Assembly: GCA_947632175.1 (NCBI GenBank)
Contig: CANROC010000007.1
Location: 1-64,000, forward strand
DNA from: an uncultured Oscillospiraceae bacterium
Lineage (GTDB): Bacteria; Bacillota; Clostridia; Oscillospirales; Oscillospiraceae
Length of the DNA: 64,000 bases
Reading direction: 5' to 3'
Shown: piece after piece, positions 39,801 through 49,925 of the stretch
Numbering within the stretch: position 1 is the first letter of the stretch
How the letters are laid out: every line of letters begins with the position of its first letter
Translations under genes and position numbers: made by a program
Notes under the pieces: generated by a model
Told to the model about the DNA's origin: nothing
The model's input: only the letters and a program-made list of their open reading frames with translations
The model's database searches: none

Positions 39801-42800
39801 TCTCCAGAGAGTTGGTGTTGTAAACGCAGAAGCCGTCGTTGAACAGCAACTTGCCGCCATCAAGTATGAGCACATGCTTGCCGAGGAAGGACTTGCCAAC
39901 GCAGTTTGGGAATCCAACGACAGTCTGGTCCAGAGCGCAACTGCTAAACTTAAGGACGCAGGCGCATCTGAGACGGTCATCAATGCAATCAAAAAGATGA
40001 GGCTTGAAGAAGTCAAAGCTAAGCTTGCAACGATTGACCTTGCGAACAGTAACGCATCTCTGTCCAACAGTTTCATTGTAACCGCAAAAGCTGCAGGTGT
40101 CTCCGAGAAAGCCATGCAGATGATCGAGAGCATCAATACTTTCCGCCAAGCGTATCAGGATAAAACGCTCGTCCCGAGCGATATGGACAACTATGCTGAT
40201 ATTATGGCAAAGAAGCAGGCAAATCTTTCTGCTGAGATTCAGAAAGAAATTGATGAGCTTATGAATGGCGAAATCGTCCTTCCGGAATTCAACGTCCCGA
40301 AAGAGCTTAACGACACGTCTTCCAATTCTTCCGACAGTAAGAACAAGGTGGACGAGTATATAGCCGATATCGAAAAATTCCGCAGAGAGATTGACAATCT
40401 TGAAAAGACTCAAAATAAACTTGAGCGTCTCGACATCTTCCTCGAAGGCGACCAGGATTACGATAAGCAACTCGCCTACCAACGCCAGCGCATCGACCTC
40501 CTCACGAAAGAGCAGGAGCAGATGCACACGCTCGCCGAAGCCCGCCGTGCCTACATCACCGAGCAAGTTGGCAAACTTCGCCAGCAGGGCTTCGAGATCG
40601 AATGGGATCCTGAGCAGAACCACTTCCTGGTAGTCAACTTGGAGCACATCAACGAGTTACTCGCGACAACTGCCGGCAAATACGACTCTGTCGACGAAGC
40701 CACCAACGAACTCCGCAAAGACGCCGAGAAGATGATCAAAGACCTCGAAGAGTACAACGACGCGGACATCGAGCTTTCCAACGACTGGTACACGGCTCAG
40801 TACGACCGTCTTGACGCAAAAATCGCCATCTACGAATCCATGATTCAGCGCGAACAAGGCGTCCAGACGCTCCTCCAGCACCAGCTGGATCAGATGACAA
40901 AGACGATGTATCAGGACACGCATCTCTCTCCGAACGAACTTTCCTGGGAAGCACTCGCTCACGCCGTCGGGCTCACCACTGATGAGCTGAAGCAGTACAA
41001 CCAGGAAATGAGCGGGTTGTCTTCAGGCGCACTTTCCGCCCTCACGACTAGAGGTACCGAAAATTACGCCGCCGCGCTCTCCAGCTTCGACGACCTCAAG
41101 GCGAAAGCCGAGGACATGGGCATCGATCTCGGCCGCACTCTGTACGGAAATATCGACCTCGCAAACCGTCAGGTCATCAACTGGACACGCGCAAATCTGG
41201 ACTCCTTCAAAGACGAGCTTGCGAGTTGGACGCCGAATCCGGATGACTTGTTCGGCAAAACTTCGGACGCACTGTCCAGCAGCGTGGAAATTGGCGGGAA
41301 GACGTTTGCATTCACGCCGACTCTGCAGACGGAAGATGGACCCGTCCTTCTTTCAAGAGCAACGCTGTACAAGTATATCGCGAAGCTTGTCCAGGAGCTT
41401 GACGCCTCCGGCGTTGAGTGGACGGACAAGGACCTGCTCCAGCTTGACATTGACGGGCTGTTCGTGGACGGTCGTCTGATTCACGGACTTCTGGCCGACA
41501 TCGGTCAGGACGCGAACAAGACCGCTCAGGCACTGGCTCTCATCGGTCAGGGCGGCGAGTTCGACCACGCGGTAAAGATGATTGAGTCGTTTCGCGGAAG
41601 TGCGCAGATTACTGCCGCAGACGTGGAAGAGCTGCGTCACACCAACGAAGATCTGAACGCCGCTATGGAGGCGAACGGTTGGAGTGCGGAAGAGGTCGCA
41701 GAGAAGTTCAACGCTTATGCGGCGAGTTTGACAGTCGCCAGCAACCGTACCGGACTTGCGATTGACGACATGACGTCACTGCAGGCGGCAATGGGGAACA
41801 ATGCGGACCTGAACGCATTTGACGTACTGAACGCATATGTTGCCAGGTCTCAGAAGATCATTGACACTCAGAAACAGATGCAGGAGATGTATCATCAGGA
41901 AGCTGAGCTTCTGCGCGAAAATGGCGAGACCACCAGTCAGCGCTTGGACGAACTTTCGGACAACTGGTATCAGGCGCAAGATACCATCAAAGAGATACAG
42001 GACCAGATGTATGAGGATATCAAATCCTGGGCAGAACAGACGAACGAACAGCTTTCCTCTCTCGATAGTGTCTACCAGACGCTCCATGATGCGGCAGACG
42101 AATACGCCAGCAATGGCGGATTCATCAGCATCGGCACGTACCAGTCGATTCTGAGCATGGAGCCGCAGTATCTGCGATTCCTGCAGGATGAGAATGGTAT
42201 GCTGCGAATCAACGAGCAGGCGATTCAGGACATGATTCGGGCGAAGACGGAGCAGTTGGCGTTGGATACGGCAATTTCGTATGTAGAGCAACTTCGCGCC
42301 GCTCAGCAAAATAACGACATCGAGAAGCTCAAGGAGCTGACGCTTGGGACTTATGATGCGACGAATGCGACGTGGGATCTCGTGTATGCGCAAACTGCGC
42401 AGTTGGGGCTCAGCTCCGACATGTACAAGGGCGCTGTCGAGGTCATCCGGAATCTGCAGTCGCTGCCGAATATCGTCATGGGCGGAATCGGCAACTTCTC
42501 CAGGTCGTACTCTGATGAGCTGAACGATATGAAGAGTGGGATTGATGATATCATTTCGTACGTCCAGGATATGCTCACAAACCGCGTAGAGCATTTGAAA
42601 GACGCGTTAGAAAAGTTATCAGAGCATTATGAGAGACTAATTTCCCTGAAGAAAAAGAGCTTAGACCAGGATAAAGAACAAGCCAGTTACGCTGATAAGC
42701 TTGAGGAAAAAGTGAGAGAGATGGCTAAACTCCAAGAAAGACTCTCAGGACTTTCCCTCGACGACAGCCGCGACGCCGCTGCTCAGCGCAAACAACTTAA

Positions 42801-43045
42801 TGAAGACATGTATAAGCTCCAGAAAGAGATTGAGGAGGAGCAGAGAAATCACGCAATAGATACACAAAAAGATAGCTTGGATACACAACTCGACGAATAT
42901 CAGAGAGAGAAGAAGCTTGAGGAGGAAGCGCTGGATGAGCTCCTGAGTTCTCAGACAAAAAAGTATGAAGCAGCCATTGAGTATATCAAGACCCATTGGG
43001 ACACGCTCTACAAAGAGTTGATCAATTGGAACTACGAGTGCGGGT
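36811..43045 (+). CDS. Tape measure protein, exon 3
   Basis: This 6,235-base exon reads EEALTDAKYNELVRGLTRQG after the micro-exon and contains the second half of the core (TTLAGTRQQAIFFSLVEQF). Hydrophobic segments follow (ALIALVAVLAIVKA and ALIPIVAVVAAAVTAFVAY), as expected for a protein ejected into the host membrane. Then come about 1,700 residues of helical, coiled-coil sequence. It ends within the Ser codon of WNYECGS-TLES. The frame is also open for 60 bases upstream, into the intron, which is not coding. Unspliced reading at the 3' end would add 44 intron-encoded residues. Confidence 0.92.
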
Positions 43046-44547
43046 CAACTCGGCCCCTATGTATAGTAATATGCACAGCAAACTGCACATATATGCTGGA
43101 AGTGCCTAAAGCCCTGCTCCATCTTATGATGGCGCGAAAGCAGAAACAACGCAGGGATGGTCGCAAGGTTAAATCCTAAACGACCAGCGCAATGGCTAAT
43201 CAGCAGGGAAGGACGTAAGTCCACCCTCAACGACCATTCCGAAAGGAAGTAGGAGGCAAGCGATTGGCCTCTGAAATGTGCGGCCCCACATAGTGGGTGG
43301 TGATATGGTCTAATCTTAGTGGAAACACTAAGGTTTCTTCTATATTGTAGCGGATATAGACGGAAACACTATATACAAAAATGTAAGGAGGTGTTATCAA
43401 CCATGGAACATAGGTCTGGGATTTATGTTATAACCAATACGATCAATGGGAAGCAGTATGTTGGTCAGAGCATAGATATTGACAAGAGGATCAAGCAGCA
43501 TTTCAGGGATCTAAAGGCGGGCAGAGATAGTTCGCATATGCAGAGAGCATACAATCTGTACGGAAAAGAAGCATTCGCTGCGGATATTATAGAATATTGT
43601 GACATCGACAAACTCGACGACAGGGAAATATACTGGATTGCAGAGCTAGACACATTTGAGAATGGATACAATTTGACACTTGGTGGAGTAGGAACTAGAG
43701 GGCATACGATTTCAGAAGAAACGCGTGAGAAATTTAGGAATAGACCTAGACATCGCGGAAAAGATAGTCCATTGTATGTGACATCGTTAAAGGATAGACT
43801 GTCTCCTGAGAAATATGCAGAGGCTGTGAAGCATCTAAGCGAATCTCTCAGAAAAGTGCATCCGCGTGGGAAACCAGTTACATGCCTTAACGATAAGCGA
43901 ACGTTCGGGTGTGCAAGAGAGGCATCGGAGTTTTATAATATAACTATAGGCGAAATTACACGTTTATGCAGGAACGGCGTTGGTAGAACTTTTATTAAAG
44001 ATGAGAATGGTTATCCGTATGTGTTTGTACTAGCTGAAAAATTCAAGGAAATGTCAGACGAAGATATTGCAAATAGACTTGAGATTGAATTAAACAGGAA
44101 CTCTGGATCCTCACATCACAACGCGAAAGTTATCGTAAACCTCAATACTAGAGAGGTATTTGACTGTATGAGAGATGCAGCTGCCTCATGTGATATCGGA
44201 CCTACCAATATATCAAGTTGTTTGCGCGGAATTACGTCAGGAGCCGGATGGGATAATGATGGAAGAAGAATTGCATGGGCGTATTACGATGACTACGTTA
44301 AAATGTCTAACGAAGACATAGAAAAGAAAATTGCGGATGTGAATACTTTCTTTGGTCCAGGGGCTAAAAATAATTGCGTTAAGCCAGTCCGCTGCAAAAC
44401 AACTGGAGAGGAATTTGGATCAACAACAGAATGTGCAACGTTCTACGGCATTGATATCACCTGTGTAAGCAGATGTTGTAAGGGAAAGCAACGATGCGCA
44501 CATACCAAGGATGGAACTGAACTTACATTTGAGTATATAACTTATAG
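43046..44547 (+). ncRNA. Group I intron 6 with homing endonuclease (tape measure)
   Basis: A 1,502-base intron. Exon GGGT pairs with GCCC (43053-43056) as P1, and TCG just before it can pair with CGA at the start of exon 4 as P10. P7 joins GACCA (in CCCTCAACGACCATT near 43230) with TGGTC (in GGTGATATGGTC near 43305). The endonuclease gene is inserted after the core, towards the 3' end. The intron ends at G44547. Splicing gives GSTLESQLTQAWDNA, typical of tape-measure C-terminal parts. Confidence 0.9.
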
Positions 44548-44584
44548 CGACACTCGAGTCCCAACTGACGCAGGCCTGGGATAA
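43403..44584 (+). CDS. GIY-YIG homing endonuclease with NUMOD repeats
   Basis: A 393-residue intron-encoded nuclease. The GIY-YIG domain is at the N-terminus (SGIYVITN at 5-12 and KQYVGQS at 17-23, with Arg 29 and an acidic residue in LDDREIYWI near 72-75). A NUMOD3-like stretch (HTISEETREKFRNRP) lies near 101-115. Three NUMOD1-like DNA-binding repeats follow (about 157-195, 241-280 and 327-365). It would cut intronless alleles and spread the intron. The ATG at 43403 follows AAGGAGGTG. The last 12 residues and the stop lie in exon 4 of the tape measure, in another frame, so a complete gene exists only in unspliced RNA. Confidence 0.92.
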   Translation: MEHRSGIYVITNTINGKQYVGQSIDIDKRIKQHFRDLKAGRDSSHMQRAYNLYGKEAFAADIIEYCDIDKLDDREIYWIAELDTFENGYNLTLGGVGTRGHTISEETREKFRNRPRHRGKDSPLYVTSLKDRLSPEKYAEAVKHLSESLRKVHPRGKPVTCLNDKRTFGCAREASEFYNITIGEITRLCRNGVGRTFIKDENGYPYVFVLAEKFKEMSDEDIANRLEIELNRNSGSSHHNAKVIVNLNTREVFDCMRDAAASCDIGPTNISSCLRGITSGAGWDNDGRRIAWAYYDDYVKMSNEDIEKKIADVNTFFGPGAKNNCVKPVRCKTTGEEFGSTTECATFYGIDITCVSRCCKGKQRCAHTKDGTELTFEYITYSDTRVPTDAGLG

Positions 44585-45350
44585 CGCGGCACTCGCCGCC
44601 CAACGTTACGGCGACATCATCTCCGCGCTCCCGAAGATCAACAGCGAAATCAACTCTCTCGAAGAAACCGGCAATCACTACGAAATCGGCGAGTCCACAC
44701 CTCAAACCGGCAACCAGTCCAACATTATCAACGCAGAAGGCGTAAGAACTCTCGTTTACGAAATGAAGGCTAACGCGAAAGCTTGGCATACCTCCAGCGA
44801 CTCCGAACGCGCACGTCTCGACAGGCGCAACAAGGACATCGCTAACGAGATCCAGAACACGTACGGCCTCAAGATGCACCGTGATGATGCAACTGGCGTG
44901 TGGATTATTGACTTCGATCCGTTCTTCAAGGGGAAGAAGGGTGATAAACTGTTCGACGTCTACCATACAGGCGGAATTGCGGGTCAGCCTGCCGCTGGTC
45001 AGCACCCCGGACTCAAGTCGAACGAAGTGTTCGCGAAGCTGCAGTCCGGAGAATTAGTCATCAGCAATCAGCAGAAGGGCAACCTTTTCAAGATGATTGA
45101 CATGGCAGGCGCACTTTCCAAGAAGATGGCAGCATCCGTCGGCGGTTTCAGCAACCCGACCTTCGGCAACCTTGCGGGATCTCTCGCCAACACAATCCCC
45201 AACAACATTTCAACCACCAACGCGCCGTCGATCAACATCGGCGACGTAATCATCCAGGGAACGGCTTCGGACGCGACCGTGGCGAAACACCGCGAAGTGA
45301 CACGTCAGTTTGCGAACGAAATTTTCGACTTCCTTGGAGTCAGAAAGTAA
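44548..45350 (+). CDS. Tape measure protein, exon 4
   Basis: The last exon completes the Ser codon and continues TLESQLTQAWDNAALAAQRY to the C-terminus of the tape measure (IFDFLGVRK). The frame is fixed by the homology-like continuity with exon 3 (INWNYECGS). The middle has a Gly-rich HTGGIAGQPAAGQ segment common near tape-measure C-termini. Codon use returns to the style of the end of exon 3. A hairpin terminator follows seven bases after the stop. Confidence 0.9.
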
Positions 45351-45356
45351 CTACCC

Positions 45357-45381
45357 GGAGGGGAGCCTCGCGCTCCCCTCC
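45357..45381 (+). terminator. Hairpin terminator-like element after the tape measure
   Basis: A 10-base stem (45357-45366 with 45372-45381) around a five-base loop, followed by TTATATAAT rather than a clean T run. It could be a partial terminator or a message-stabilising element between the tape measure and the Dit gene. Confidence 0.6.
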
Positions 45382-45412
45382 TTATATAATACCCGAAAGG
45401 CGGTGACAACTT

Positions 45413-46213
45413 ACGTTTAACGGATACGATTTTACCTACTCCGATTGGGACAGTGATGACATTGGTGCTGACAGTGCGTACGCGCATGGCGTTATGATCT
45501 ATGACATGGGCGACGCGCAAAATGACACAACCGCGTTTGGCAACAATGCGGACATTATTGAGACGCGAATTTTGCGTAGAGTCGACCCAATCTTCTACGG
45601 AGTAAACCGTCATGCTGAGCCTTTGACCTTCTCAATACTCTTTGGCAGCATGACTCCTCTTGACCGTTATGCCATGGAGGATATTGCCATGTGGCTTGAT
45701 TCAGGACATTACAAGTGGCTGACAGTCGACGAGCCATCCATGGAGGATAGAGCATATCACTGCATCTGCACGGAACTTACGCCCGTATCTCACGGCTGGC
45801 TCACCGTCGCCTTCCGGGCCACGTTCCAGTGCTCAACACCTTACGCGCACTCTCAGCCTTGGGAATACACGTACGAAATTTCCGGGTCTCAGGATATCAT
45901 CTTCAATAACGAAGGATCTTGCCGAGAATTTTTGAAGCCCGACCTCGTACTTGACGGGTTCTCTGAAATCTCAATAGTGAATGAGGATGATAACAACCGA
46001 GAGTTCGAGCTGGTAGATATACCCAGGAGTTGCGTGGTCAACGTAAGCAACAACAACGGAATCATTACTACGGATGCAGTAGACGACTACAACCTGTACG
46101 AAGGTTTCAACATGCACTTCCTGCGTCTAAAGCAGGGAGAGAACCTGCTCCACATAACTGGTACTGGGACTTTGACAATACGCGGGCGGTTCATGTACAA
46201 CGTAGCTGCGTAA
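45413..46213 (+). CDS. Distal tail protein (Dit) without a canonical start codon
   Basis: A 266-residue protein if started at 45413. The N-terminal sequence TFNGYDFTYSDWDSDD is typical of Dit hub proteins, but no ATG, GTG or TTG lies in frame between the upstream TGA (45404-45406) and the ATG at 45494. Starting there would remove this conserved strand. GGCGGTG lies about seven bases before an ACG codon (45413), so initiation at ACG, at CTT 45410, or a frameshift after GTG 45403 is possible; a sequencing error cannot be excluded. Dit forms the hexameric ring joining tube and tail tip; the location between tape measure and Tal is exactly as expected. Confidence 0.8.
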   Translation, partial: TFNGYDFTYSDWDSDDIGADSAYAHGVMIYDMGDAQNDTTAFGNNADIIETRILRRVDPIFYGVNRHAEPLTFSILFGSMTPLDRYAMEDIAMWLDSGHYKWLTVDEPSMEDRAYHCICTELTPVSHGWLTVAFRATFQCSTPYAHSQPWEYTYEISGSQDIIFNNEGSCREFLKPDLVLDGFSEISIVNEDDNNREFELVDIPRSCVVNVSNNNGIITTDAVDDYNLYEGFNMHFLRLKQGENLLHITGTGTLTIRGRFMYNVAA

Positions 46214-46235
46214 GCAAGGAGGTGGATTTAAACGT

Positions 46236-49200
46236 ATGATTTTAAATTATAAAGATATATCGTTCGATAGTGATGGGCTTGTGGAGAAGCCTGAATTGAT
46301 GCTGAAAACATTGGCAGGCGATACGATTGGCATCATACCTTTCGTATCGGATTTACGTATAACGGTGAAGTTTAGTGAACCTTCCGAAATTTCGTTCACA
46401 GTCCCACGCCAGGTCAACGGCGTCCCCACGCCATTCGTGGACGACCTTACCGGCTACAAGATGATCTGGACGGAACATCTCGGCGTTTACCTTATCTACA
46501 ATCCCTCTCGAGAGGCAGACGGGATTCAAGATGAGGTCCATATTGAGGGATTTTCGATCGAGAAGGAGTTGGAGTCCAAGCGATTCTTCCTAGAAAAAGG
46601 AACGTTTTCGTTCTATAACCAAGGGTCCCCCAAAGATACGATTATCGGTCGGCTTCTGGAAGTCTGCCCAGGATGGCATGTCGGCGAAATTTCGCCCAAC
46701 CTCATAGGACGCTACAGAACATTCGACGAATATGACTCCTCGGTTTTAGATTTTGTCTATAATGATGCCCCTGAAAAATATAGGTGCGTATTCGTTTTTG
46801 ACCCGTATAAGCGTAGCATCAACGTGTATGATGCTCATGAGGACACCAACGAACGTTACGACATGCTTCCCATCTGGCTTTCCTTCGACAACCTTCTCGA
46901 GAACGTGGAGATCGAGGAGAAGACAGACGAGCTGGTGACAGCTCTGCGGCCTTATGGCGCAGACGACTTGGACATCCGCAACGTCAACCCAATTGGCTCC
47001 AACTGGATTTATGACCTCTCGTACTTCGTGGAGAATGGCGATATCCAACCGGACGCTCTGGCGGATAAATACAACGCCTGGACACGTCAGATTCTCAACA
47101 GGCGCGAATACTACCACGGCCTGACAGCTCTGCGCAGTTCCACCCAGTCCAAGCTCCTCACCGAGCAAGCAGCTCTCGTAGACCTGAAGGGAGAGCTGAC
47201 TGACCTCACGAACCAGCAGTCCATCATCGTCCAGACGATTGCAGACGAAATCACCAAGGAAGGCAAAGAGGCCGAGCAGAAACGCCTGGATGATTTGAAT
47301 ACGAAAATTGCGGCTAAGAAGAAAGAGATCTCCGACAAAGAGGACAAGATCAAGGAGCTTCAGACGGACCTGGACGATTACAAGGCTCAGATCCAGGCTG
47401 TGGTGGACGAACTTGCGTTTGAGAAATACTTCACCTCCTCAGAGCGTGAGATCCTCTCGCACTACATCATCGAGCAGGACATGACAGAATCGACGTTTGT
47501 GGCTACTGATCTCGACACTTCAGTAAGCGGCACGACCTTCGATTTCAAGAGCGGAGATGTCTCAGTCTCCGGCTCCACTCTGGAAGAGATCGATCTGCCC
47601 ACGAAATACGCAACGAAAATGTACACAATCGCAGGCGGAAAGTTCAAACTTTCGTACGACAAGGAGATTACCGGCGACATCATCCGCGGTACTCTGGACA
47701 AAAAGGATTCAGGCGAATTCATTCTGTCCTTCTACTGCGGGTCCATCAACGCCGGCGATACGACCACGCAATCTGGCGTCATCACGCTTACAGGCAAACT
47801 TTCCGGATACAAGGACGACGTAAAGCAGGTCCATAATCCGGAGATCTATGACATCGTAACTCTTGAAGGAACAGAGTTCTCCTTCTCCTCAACAGACGCT
47901 CAGCTCTTCCTTACGGCAAATGCGAGCGAATACCAGCGATACAGCGTAAGTATGGAGCTGTACGATTACGCGACCAAGAAGCTGAAGGAGAAGGCGACGC
48001 CTACCTACGAATTTTCCGTGGACTCCGGTAACTTCATCTTCGCAAAGGAGTTCGCTCCTTTCAGGGATAAGTTGCGGTTGGGGTGTGGCGTGTACCTGGA
48101 AATTGCGGATGGATACGTCATCAAGCCATACATCATAGAGTTCGAGCTGAACTTCGATGAGCCTGATAACTTCTCTCTGGTTTTCAGTAACCGTTTCAAG
48201 AGGAAAGACAACGTAAACACTCTGCGGGATATGATTGAGCAGAGCTATTCTTCCAGCCGTTCCTTCGACGCTTCCAAGTATATCTACAATCAGACCGTCG
48301 GTCAGGCTTCTGTCGTTTCAGAATTTATGAATGGCAGTCTGGACGCGGCAAAGAACGCGATTCTCGCCGCTGGGAATCAATCCGTGCGCATTGACGGCGC
48401 TGGTATCCATGTAGGCGGCGATTCCAAGTATCAAATGCGAATTATAGACTCCATGATTGCAATGACGGATGACGCCTGGCAGACAGCCAAGGTTGCCATC
48501 GGTCATTTCGCGTCTCCGGACGTCGGCGAATATTGGGGCGTCAATGCGGATGTCATTGGCGGCAAGTTAATCTGCGGTAATAACCTGGTAATCGAGTCGG
48601 AAAATGACACTGGGGTTATGCAGTTCAAGGTTGATGCTACCGGAGCCTGGCTATACAATGCCTCGTTCATTCTTGTGAATGACGGCGTAATGCCTGTCGC
48701 TCTTGCTCTGGACGACGACCATAAGGAGGAAGTGTATCCAGGCAGTAAGATGATGCTGGATCCTCGGTGGGGAATCATCTCAGGAAGCCATGAGCTATTC
48801 GACGTGACAGGCACGACAATCAAGCCATCCTTCGTAGATGAGGACGGGCAGCTCGTTCTGGATAACGACAAGATGCCGAAATTTGCTAACTTCTTCCTTG
48901 ACGCTAGAGATGGCAGTGCGTATTTTCGCGGCACACTGCACGCACTTGACGGCAAGATCGGCGGCTTCACGATTAAGAAGTCTTACCTGTATTCGGGCGA
49001 TGGAAATTCGCGTGTAGCAATGAACGGAGGCGCGGATGAGAATGGACTCTACGCATTCTGGGCTGGCGCGAACGACCCCACAGCCGCCCCCTTCTGGGTC
49101 ATGAAAAACGGCACGATGTCCGCGACTAACGCGACTTTCGCCGGCACGATCAACGCGTCCAAACTCGCCGGCAACCTCACAGCTGACCCCAACGCGACCC

Positions 49201-49910
49201 TTGTCGGTTGTGGCATCAACGTCGGCGACGGAAACTTCGTAGTCGACCAGTCCGGCAACCTGACCTTGAAGGGCGACATTAACATGGAGGGAGCGACGTC
49301 GATTAAGTGGAGCAGCACGAATCCTCCGGTGAAGTACCAGTTTGCGGCGACTGCAAGCGGCCCGTGGCATGATACGATGCAGGACGGCGACAAATACCGC
49401 CGCGATTCTCTGAACGGCGGCAAGACGTGGGGTACACCATACCAATTTCTTGGGGAAGACGGGGAGAGAGGTCCGCAAGGCCCGAAGGGTATCGCAGACT
49501 ACTGGGACGTGCTTGCTAAGCTAAAGGACGCGGCAAAACTGGAAAAGGGGTATATAACCGCAGATACAGCTGGGTTCCCTGTTATCTACGGAGGCAAAAT
49601 TTACGGTGCAGAAATTTACGCTGGTGGAGGTGCGGATAAGGAAGAGGGCAGTCAGGTAATCAGCCTGAGTGAGGATGGTATTGAAATTCGCGGGGATGAC
49701 CGACGCATATTACTGATTCAGTACATACCTAGCACAGATGCCAAACACCACGGATACGATGCGCATATATACGGCGGCGGAGACGGTCTTGAAATTAGCG
49801 AACAATATATGAGCATAAATACATATAGATTATCGCTGGATGTCTATGAGTATGTCGACTTCCATGATGCGGAAATCCGCAACTTCGCAGGCACCGCACG
49901 TTACGCATAA
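46236..49910 (+). CDS. Tail-associated protein (Tal / tail endopeptidase family)
   Basis: A 1,224-residue tail-tip protein after AAGGAGGTGG. The N-terminal 300 residues match the gp44-like baseplate hub fold of phage minor structural proteins. A coiled coil follows (about 300-395), then beta-rich stretches, a segment typical of prophage Tal proteins near 700-780 (IHVGGDSKYQMRI and ..VGEYWGVNADVIGGKLICGN), a short collagen-like run GEDGERGPQGPKG near 1075 and a beta-helical C-terminus. It plugs the tail tip and may assist cell-wall passage. No catalytic motif for a hydrolase is evident. Confidence 0.85.
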   Translation: MILNYKDISFDSDGLVEKPELMLKTLAGDTIGIIPFVSDLRITVKFSEPSEISFTVPRQVNGVPTPFVDDLTGYKMIWTEHLGVYLIYNPSREADGIQDEVHIEGFSIEKELESKRFFLEKGTFSFYNQGSPKDTIIGRLLEVCPGWHVGEISPNLIGRYRTFDEYDSSVLDFVYNDAPEKYRCVFVFDPYKRSINVYDAHEDTNERYDMLPIWLSFDNLLENVEIEEKTDELVTALRPYGADDLDIRNVNPIGSNWIYDLSYFVENGDIQPDALADKYNAWTRQILNRREYYHGLTALRSSTQSKLLTEQAALVDLKGELTDLTNQQSIIVQTIADEITKEGKEAEQKRLDDLNTKIAAKKKEISDKEDKIKELQTDLDDYKAQIQAVVDELAFEKYFTSSEREILSHYIIEQDMTESTFVATDLDTSVSGTTFDFKSGDVSVSGSTLEEIDLPTKYATKMYTIAGGKFKLSYDKEITGDIIRGTLDKKDSGEFILSFYCGSINAGDTTTQSGVITLTGKLSGYKDDVKQVHNPEIYDIVTLEGTEFSFSSTDAQLFLTANASEYQRYSVSMELYDYATKKLKEKATPTYEFSVDSGNFIFAKEFAPFRDKLRLGCGVYLEIADGYVIKPYIIEFELNFDEPDNFSLVFSNRFKRKDNVNTLRDMIEQSYSSSRSFDASKYIYNQTVGQASVVSEFMNGSLDAAKNAILAAGNQSVRIDGAGIHVGGDSKYQMRIIDSMIAMTDDAWQTAKVAIGHFASPDVGEYWGVNADVIGGKLICGNNLVIESENDTGVMQFKVDATGAWLYNASFILVNDGVMPVALALDDDHKEEVYPGSKMMLDPRWGIISGSHELFDVTGTTIKPSFVDEDGQLVLDNDKMPKFANFFLDARDGSAYFRGTLHALDGKIGGFTIKKSYLYSGDGNSRVAMNGGADENGLYAFWAGANDPTAAPFWVMKNGTMSATNATFAGTINASKLAGNLTADPNATLVGCGINVGDGNFVVDQSGNLTLKGDINMEGATSIKWSSTNPPVKYQFAATASGPWHDTMQDGDKYRRDSLNGGKTWGTPYQFLGEDGERGPQGPKGIADYWDVLAKLKDAAKLEKGYITADTAGFPVIYGGKIYGAEIYAGGGADKEEGSQVISLSEDGIEIRGDDRRILLIQYIPSTDAKHHGYDAHIYGGGDGLEISEQYMSINTYRLSLDVYEYVDFHDAEIRNFAGTARYA

Positions 49911-49925
49911 AAGGAGGACTAGCTT

